NCBI RefSeq assembly: GCF_003286085.1
Contig: NW_020825288.1
Span: 17,236,001-17,300,000, forward strand
Direction of reading: 5' to 3'
DNA length: 64,000 nucleotides
From: Drosophila persimilis
Lineage: Eukaryota > Arthropoda > Insecta > Diptera > Drosophilidae
Shown here: positions 58,401 through 64,000 of the stretch, piece after piece
How the letters are laid out: each line of letters opens with the position of its first letter
How positions within the stretch are numbered: the first letter of the stretch is position 1
Made by a program: the position numbers and the translations under genes
The notes under the pieces: generated by a model
Told to the model about the DNA's origin: nothing
Database searches by the model: none
Seen by the model: the letters and a program-made list of their open reading frames with translations, nothing else

Positions 58401-59618
58401 CTAGATGTACGGGTTTTTATGTGTCAGACACACTTTCGAGAACGTGATTTTATTGAAATCGTTTTCGCGGCGGCGCGGCTGCTTGCAGCCAAACTGAAGG
58501 CTCCTCTGCCGTTGAATCAGAGCGCTCCTCACAAGATTACAAAGAATCTTCACATCCGAAACTGTCTCGCTTTTGATTTGCAAACTTTCAACGCTCTCCA
58601 AAATGTTTTCAACTGATGGGCTATAGTTTTAGGAGTCTTTCAAGTGAAAGATTTCTATTTACATACCTCTTTCAATGAGCTTTTGATGGCGAACCAGATC
58701 CACATCTAGGGAATACAACGACGCCGGAGCAGGAGCATCCCGGCCTCCCCTCTGTCGATTATCCAAGTCAATTTGGAGTGATTTATACAGCGCTTGTCTG
58801 TCCCATGATACGTCAGTGGAACATCCGGCCGCCTTGGCTTCTTTCTGCGGCAAATAGCCCTCCGTCGTGGGCTTGCATTGTGTCCAGCATATTTCCTCAA
58901 ATGTGGCCGCCTTGCAAGCCTCACGATGTGGGCTCCTTTTGATTGGAAAGCAAGACCGAGGCGCGCGCAAACGTTCCATTTCTTGATCAATAGAATTCAT
59001 CCTTTTTCGCACGCCAAGGAGTTGCGCTGAAGCTCTTCGTTCACAGGCACCATTTTCCTGCCAGACAGATTTTATAGTCGCGCCGAGGTGTTGCGTTGAA
59101 GCTCTTTTTTCGCAGCAACCATTTTCGCTCAATACGGACTTTGTCCTGGGGCCAAGGAGTTGTTTGGAAGCTCTTCGCTCTAAGGCCCCATTTTCGTTCA
59201 AGACAGGTTTTGTTTTTACGCCAAGGAGTCGCGCTAGAGCTCTTTCTTCGGAGGAACCGTTTACGCCCCTTACAGATTTTGTCTTCAGGAGTTGCTTTCC
59301 AGGTCCTTGTTCACAGGCACCATTTCCATTGTGGACCGCCTTGACCGCACCGTTTGGTTTGATTGATGGTTTGATGGCTGATTGGTCTGGTCTCCGCCTT
59401 TCTTCGATTAGCGACTTGAGAGTCTTCTCGTTGGCCCTCAGTTGGGCCACGACATTTTGATTGGTCCGCACTAGCCTCTTGATATTGTGAATCTGATCGC
59501 TAAGCTTGTTCCCATACATTTCGACCCTTTGCAACACATCCTGCATGCTGTCCACCTGTCGTCCAAAGTCCGTTTTACTTTTCGTTGATGTGGTCTTCTT
59601 TTGTTTATGTTCACTCAT
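58401..59618 (-). CDS. Unrecognised protein with N-terminal coiled coil and five 23-residue repeats
   Basis: Exons 58667-59618 and 58401-58612 are joined as G|TT across a 54-bp intron, giving 387 residues. Residues about 18-75 form a coiled coil (MQDVLQRVEMYGNKLSDQI, NIKRLVRTNQNVVAQLRANE). Residues about 98-211 hold five tandem repeats of 22-23 residues, each opening with NG and followed by an acidic/basic cluster. Three carry (R/K)RAS and then LLG-type and KSV motifs. The rest is basic with scattered Cys. Exon 2 (VENILESVESLQIKSETVSD) looks helical. There is no signal peptide or membrane segment; the high Lys/Arg content suggests a nuclear or cytoskeletal protein. I cannot name it. Its position in a row of conserved genes and the clean splice phase support it as real. 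Confidence 0.75.
59004..59330 (-). repeat. 69-bp coding tandem repeat (about 5 units)
   Basis: The period is 69 bp in DNA and 23 residues in protein. The middle three units are most alike, and the outer ones have diverged. The copies differ at many bases, so the array is not very recent. Confidence 0.8.
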
Positions 59619-59876
59619 GACTACGCCTTCGATGGTGGTGCTGGTCCGCAGGTTGATCTAAAATTTACTAGGAAATTTCCCTTAATTTTTTTATATTGCT
59701 TTTGATTTGAATTTTAGAAAAAAGACTACCATACGAATTTCACAAACTGAGAGCTGGGATCTCTATCAATTCCGAATTATATTGATGAACCTGATGCACA
59801 ACATTTGTCAGTCTGGCGATAGAAAATTAACTTAAAGCTAGCCAACACCATGCACCATCCTCTTATGCTCCTATCC

Positions 59877-60656
59877 TCATCGACAACTCATGGCATTGGC
59901 TATGGTTACCATTTTGCGCACCACATTCGAGTTGGTGCCGTAGTAGGGGTCGATGTCCTGTTTGCCCATCGTCACATCACATTCCATGCGTGTGGTAGTG
60001 GGCGCCGTATAGTCCTCGCCGGCCGTGTCCATGGCAGAGGCGTGGAACTCGAGGCACCGACTGACTGTCAGGATCTCCTCTAGATTGGCCACCTTGATGC
60101 CCGCTCCAGGCATTATGATGATGTCCCTGTGATGTTTGGCGATCAACTGAGCGAGACAATCGGCTCCCTCGGCTGCCGATGGCCGGAAACCGCTGCTCAG
60201 GATACGCTTAAAGCCCAGCTCCCGCAGCAATTCGACATGCTCGTGCATACGCTTCTGGTCGGTGAGATCAAAGGCCCGGTGAAAGGTCACGGGCAAGCCA
60301 CCAGATTGCTGCATCACTTGCCTGCACTTGTTGGCGTCGATGGTGCGATCTGTGTTAAGCGCGCCAAAAACAAAGCCGTCGGCGCCATGCTCCCGCAGCA
60401 GAGCCATGTCCGTGAGAATGGCCTGCATTTCCTCCTCGCTGTACAGGAAGTCTGTACCACGTCGGGGTCGCAGCATGCAAAATATGGGCAGCGTAAACGA
60501 GTCCTTCAGCGTTTTCAGCGTACCCACGGTGGGTGTGAGGCCGCCCTCGCCCAGTGCCGAGCACAGCTCTATGCGCGAGGCACCTCCAACCTCGGCGGCA
60601 AATGCTGAACCAATCGAGTCCACACAAACCTCCAGTTTAATGTCATGTCCTGACAT
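59877..60656 (-). CDS. CutC family copper homeostasis protein
   Basis: Intronless frame of 259 residues with a TIM-barrel CutC layout. It opens KLEVCVDSIGSAFAAEVGGA, followed by RIELCSALGEGGLTPT, IFCMLRPRRGTDFLYSEEE, ADGFVFGALNTD, LPVTFHRAFDL and ILSSGFRP. It then reads IIIMPGAGIKVANLEEIL and finally FHASAMDT. These match CutC from bacteria to human in order and spacing. CutC was first described as a copper-tolerance gene in E. coli, and the human protein binds Cu(I). Its enzymatic role remains unsettled. It acts in the cytoplasm or nucleus. The gene is divergent from Ccm3, with 357 bp between start codons. Confidence 0.95.
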   Translation of the reverse strand: MSGHDIKLEVCVDSIGSAFAAEVGGASRIELCSALGEGGLTPTVGTLKTLKDSFTLPIFCMLRPRRGTDFLYSEEEMQAILTDMALLREHGADGFVFGALNTDRTIDANKCRQVMQQSGGLPVTFHRAFDLTDQKRMHEHVELLRELGFKRILSSGFRPSAAEGADCLAQLIAKHHRDIIIMPGAGIKVANLEEILTVSRCLEFHASAMDTAGEDYTAPTTTRMECDVTMGKQDIDPYYGTNSNVVRKMVTIANAMSCR

Positions 60657-61013
60657 TTTTTGTTTATAAACAAATATATTGTTGTAGGCGTACTAGCGGT
60701 GGGTCAACCAACCGATGCCGATCAGCTGTTTGTGACCGCACATCACTAGGAGCACGAGTGCAATCGATATATCGAGTGACCGATATACCAGCTCGAGTGC
60801 ATTGTTGGCAACACTGTGCCCATTTTGTTGTGAACAATTTTTGTTAATTTTTTAATTTAATTTGTGCAAGTCGTGCGAGTGCAGAGCGTGGCCCAGATAG
60901 CGGAACCATTGAACAAAAGTGCAGCATGCGCCAGTCGACATAGGAAGTACCATCAACGCAACGCAATAGGTTGCAGCCAGATCGGACGTAGGCAATAGAC
61001 GAAGTACATAGAA
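60657..61013. promoter_or_regulatory. Shared divergent promoter of CutC and Ccm3
   Basis: This 357-bp gap between two oppositely transcribed housekeeping genes contains a 12-bp palindrome TCGATATATCGA at 60764-60775, a second CGATA at 60781-60785 and a TTGGCAACACTG element at 60804-60815. The last resembles the core of the TCACACT-type motif found at many TATA-less Drosophila promoters. No TATA box was seen. Confidence 0.65.
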
Positions 61014-62386
61014 ATGACCATGGGCGAGCGTGAGCCAACTTCGTCTCTCGTTCTGCCCGTTATACTGCGGCCTATTTTCTCACAGGTATGAAAACCCAAA
61101 CGGCCAAACAACGCCATGCCAGTTAGTGGAAACTGGGGGGCGGATTGCCAGATTTACGGATGTTGCATAAACGTGTATTTAACTTCATTTTCAGCTGGAG
61201 CGACGCGATGTTGGCGCAGCTCAATCTCTGCGCTCGGCCATACTTAAATCGGAGCAGAACAATCCGGGGTTTTGCTACGACCTCGTTGCGACGATCGTGC
61301 GACGTGCTGATCTAAATGTCAACCTGAATGAGGCCGTCTTGCGATTGCAGGGCAACATTACAGAAGCAGACCGTAAGTCGAACAATGCAAACAATTGAAT
61401 GCACTTGCATACACCAATACCATACCCATACCCATACCCATGCGCCTGTGCTTGTGTGTGCATTCACCTTTTGTGTTTGTTCTCACGTTTATATTTATAT
61501 ATTTATCGCAGTTAATGAATACCGCTTGACACGCACCGAGGAGCCCTTCCAGGAGCTGAACCGCAAGTCAGTGGCCCTCAAGGTGATCCTCAGTCGCATA
61601 CCCGACGAGATTAACGATAGGAAGACCTTTCTGGAGACCATTAAGTGAGTCCCTACTCGTATCTATCTATCGTCACGCTGTTTAATTGTGAATCATCCAT
61701 CTGCTTGCAGGGAAATCGCCAGCGCCATAAAGAAATTGCTCGATGTGGTCAACGAGATCGGCTCGTTCATACCGGGCGTTACGGGCAAGCAGGCTGTGGA
61801 GCAGCGGAAGAAAGAGTTTGTCAAATATTCCAAGAAGTTCAGCACAACGCTGAAGGAGTACTTCAAAGAAGGACAGTAAGTGTTGTGACAAAGACACTTT
61901 GTCTATTTATCGTTTCTGTAAGGGACTGCGAGCGAATTTTACCCGCCTGTCTGATAGCCAGCCGGTTTCTTTAATCGTCTCATATCTGGTTTCTTATCGT
62001 ATCGGGCCAACCGTAAGAATGATGTCATGCCATAGGCGTTCCGGGTTTATGTTTATCAGCTGTTGGAATAGAATGGAGTAACTCTTCTACGAGTGGGGTG
62101 GGGGTGGGGCATTTGCTTTAAATTGCAAATCGAACTGTAATGGTTTCGCTTAGGCACTAATGCTAACCGGCCTTGAGGTAATTGGCCTGTCCCCTGGTGA
62201 CCTTTTCCGTACCCAGGCCAGATAATCGATTCAGAATAGTAAAGTATGAAGAGGATATGCCCCCGCACTAATCAACCATCAATGTTTTCTTCTATTTCCA
62301 GACCGAATGCAGTATTCATAAGTGCACTTTTTCTAATACGGCAAACGAATCAAATAATGCTGACAGTTAAGAGCAAATGCGAGTAG
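61014..62386 (+). CDS. Ccm3: Cerebral cavernous malformation 3 / PDCD10 homologue
   Basis: Five exons (61014-61085, 61195-61372, 61512-61644, 61711-61875, 62302-62386) join in matching phases to 210 residues, against 212 in human PDCD10. The N-terminal dimerisation domain includes [17 protein letters not shown] and [14 protein letters not shown]. The C-terminal FAT-homology four-helix domain covers [20 protein letters not shown] and [24 protein letters not shown]10 is an adaptor that binds GCKIII kinases and STRIPAK. In flies Ccm3 acts with the kinase Gck3 in tracheal tube formation. The last intron (426 bp) is the longest. A long AT-rich 3' UTR follows, with AATAAA at 63177-63182 and 63225-63230. 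Confidence 0.96.
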
Positions 62387-63230
62387 AAAATTAAATGTTT
62401 GAATTATGACAAACCTTAGTGGCATTTTAAATTTATGTTTAAATAACCATTTAACTACACCCACACACACACAAATCAAATAAAATCGAGAAAGAGATAA
62501 GCGCATAAGAAATGCAAGCACACAAATATTACACACACTCCTTCGCCCCAAAAAGAGCCCGAAACAAAAGCAGTCCGAGTTAAATGTTTAAACGAAAATC
62601 TGTTGCAACTATCTAGTTAAGCCTAATCCTAATGTACACCATATCTATATGTATGTATATGGATATGTAACCACTAATCGGAGACTAAACCCAATGCTAA
62701 AAAATGCAAAGGCCCCAAGCATTGATTGTAATTTATGATTGACAAAGAGAAACTATTTGATGGAGAGGACGACTGTGTGCATGTGTTGTTTATTTTTCTC
62801 GTTTACAATTTATTGTAAATAATTCATTCTTTTTCTGTTAACAACAACAACTGCAGCCGTTTGTTTGCTTTTGTTTAGGAAAAGCGCCTACGAATAAATT
62901 TAAAATTAGTGAAAAATGAGAGCGACACAGGAAATGTATGTAGACCAGAGAAGAAGAAGACGATGAATAACCCTTGAATTTTTAACTGTTTTTAATTGTT
63001 AGAGTTTGAAATTGAACAACTATACATAATAATAATCATTTACTTGATGACATGTTTGATTTGAAAATGCGGTAGAGAAAGACAGTAGAGTAGGTGGCCG
63101 AGAGGCAAACTATCAACAGGATAATGAACGAAAATTATTTTATTTAAAAAATGTTATACAAAAACGAAAAGAAACAAATAAAACAAAAACTCATAATGTA
63201 GAAATAACAAAAACAAAAGCGACAAATAAA
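62387..63230 (+). other. Ccm3 3' UTR (extent uncertain)
   Basis: AT-rich, A-run-rich sequence with no open frame of note, ending at two AATAAA hexamers (63177 and 63225). If the second is used, the 3' UTR is about 850 nt. Confidence 0.45.
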
Positions 63231-64000
63231 TGTATTTATATTCCAAGAGGAAACTTTTTGTTTCATATTACTACGGGTCAAAGATCGTTGCACACAAAAG
63301 GATGGAGCTGAAAAATAGATCATCTGTACATGGATAGTGGTTTATAGTTTTTGATGTATTGTGCTTACTCCAGAAGGTTTTTTATTTAGTTTTATTTGGG
63401 TTTTGTGGGATTATCTTTAAGATTTTAGAATACTTTTTGACCTATCCGATCAAGAATCTTGTAAGAAATTACTTTCTTTTGTGCGTAAAAAATGACTACC
63501 CCTACAGTAGGAATCTCTTGTGTTAGCTGCGGCTGTTAGCCTTAACAGTGGCAGACCGTTAACAGTTTCAACCCCAAAAGGGGAGAGAGAGAGAGAGAGA
63601 GCGCCAACGCCAAAGTGCGGAGAAAATTGCCCATTTTTCAGTGTCATTTGACAGAAAAATCGATTTGCCGTGCACACTGGGCCACTCCGGGCAGGCAGTC
63701 GGGCAGAAATCAGAGTACAAACCAGCCGAGCAGCGCGACCGAGATGACCCACTTTTCGGTTTTCGCACCAACAGAACAAGAGCCCAACTGCTATCCGAAA
63801 AAATTGTGCTTCTAAATGGAATTAAATTGAATTTTTTTGTGAAAAGCAGTTGTTAACTAAACTCGCGCCTAATATATGTAGCTTAGTTTCGATATTATGT
63901 ACAACTCGTAGCCGTAGCCTAGTGTAAACTCTATGCATTTATGTGAATTCGCCAGAGGAAACGTGGAAGAGGAAACTTGGCATAGGCGACCTGAAAAAGC
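63231..64000. other. Right end of the window, possible start of a further gene
   Basis: A GAGAGA run (63582-63602) and a GC-richer block (63600-63780) follow the AT-rich Ccm3 tail. This could be promoter or 5' UTR DNA of a gene beyond the window, but no coding exon can be supported. Open frames here show no domain. Confidence 0.35.

Noticed and set aside
63641..63856. 71-codon + strand frame near the right edge
   Set aside because: No domain, no splice support and a run-off into AT-rich sequence; could at best be a 5' UTR.

Overview
The window is insect nuclear DNA, almost certainly from a Drosophila. The genes have short introns with consensus splice sites, one tRNA-Ile gene interrupts the protein genes, non-LTR retrotransposon remnants are present, and nearly every protein is recognisable as a fly orthologue (CCHamide-2 precursor, Droj2, mRpS21, Ccm3, GILT1, Dic1, Lip3). 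As far as I recall, these genes sit on chromosome arm 3R (Muller element E) of D. melanogaster. The sequence differs enough from my memory of D. melanogaster that another species, perhaps of the obscura group, is likely; that is an inference.

Layout. 1-2324: last two coding exons (+) of a pyrokinin-type neuropeptide GPCR, whose start lies left of the window. 2325-17505: about 15 kb in which I can support no gene. 17506-18261 (-): Elongator subunit Elp6. 18604-18677 (-): tRNA-Ile(AAU). About 20.6-24.0 kb (+): mitochondrial dicarboxylate carrier Dic1 with a probable distant 5' exon. 24573-25293 (+): secreted DUF1091-like protein, convergent with a lipase (25342-27301, -; Lip3). 28531-28894 (+): small single-pass membrane protein. 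29743-32071 (-): eight-exon secreted Thr/Glu-Pro-rich protein. 33792-34124 (-): mRpS21, divergent from Droj2 (35770-37068, +). 38611-41484 (-): UTP21/WDR36. 43333-45189 (-): CCHamide-2, with a possible promoter near 49.38 kb and a LINE fragment inside the proposed first intron. 51321-54411 (-): GILT1. 55342-60656 (-): tandem row of DPM3, a CCDC149-like coiled-coil protein, an unrecognised repeat-bearing protein and CutC. CutC is divergent from Ccm3/PDCD10 (61014-62386, +).

Most genes are unrelated housekeeping or secreted-protein genes. Two belong to neuropeptide signalling: a pyrokinin receptor and the CCHamide-2 precursor. The point most worth following is a roughly 180-bp AT-rich dispersed repeat present four times (34.6, 41.6, 42.2 and 55.8 kb). 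Each copy lies upstream of a housekeeping gene (Droj2, Utp21 twice, DPM3) and each has the same orientation relative to that gene. Other notable items are a decayed jockey-type retrotransposon between Droj2 and Utp21, a 5'-truncated LINE with an intact C-terminal reading frame and poly(A) tail in a GT microsatellite, and an unrecognised protein with five 23-residue repeats, three carrying (R/K)RAS sites. I found no CRISPR array, operon or obviously foreign gene. Exon joins were worked out by hand from splice consensus and reading phase; every joined CDS below is a whole number of codons, and none was checked against transcripts.
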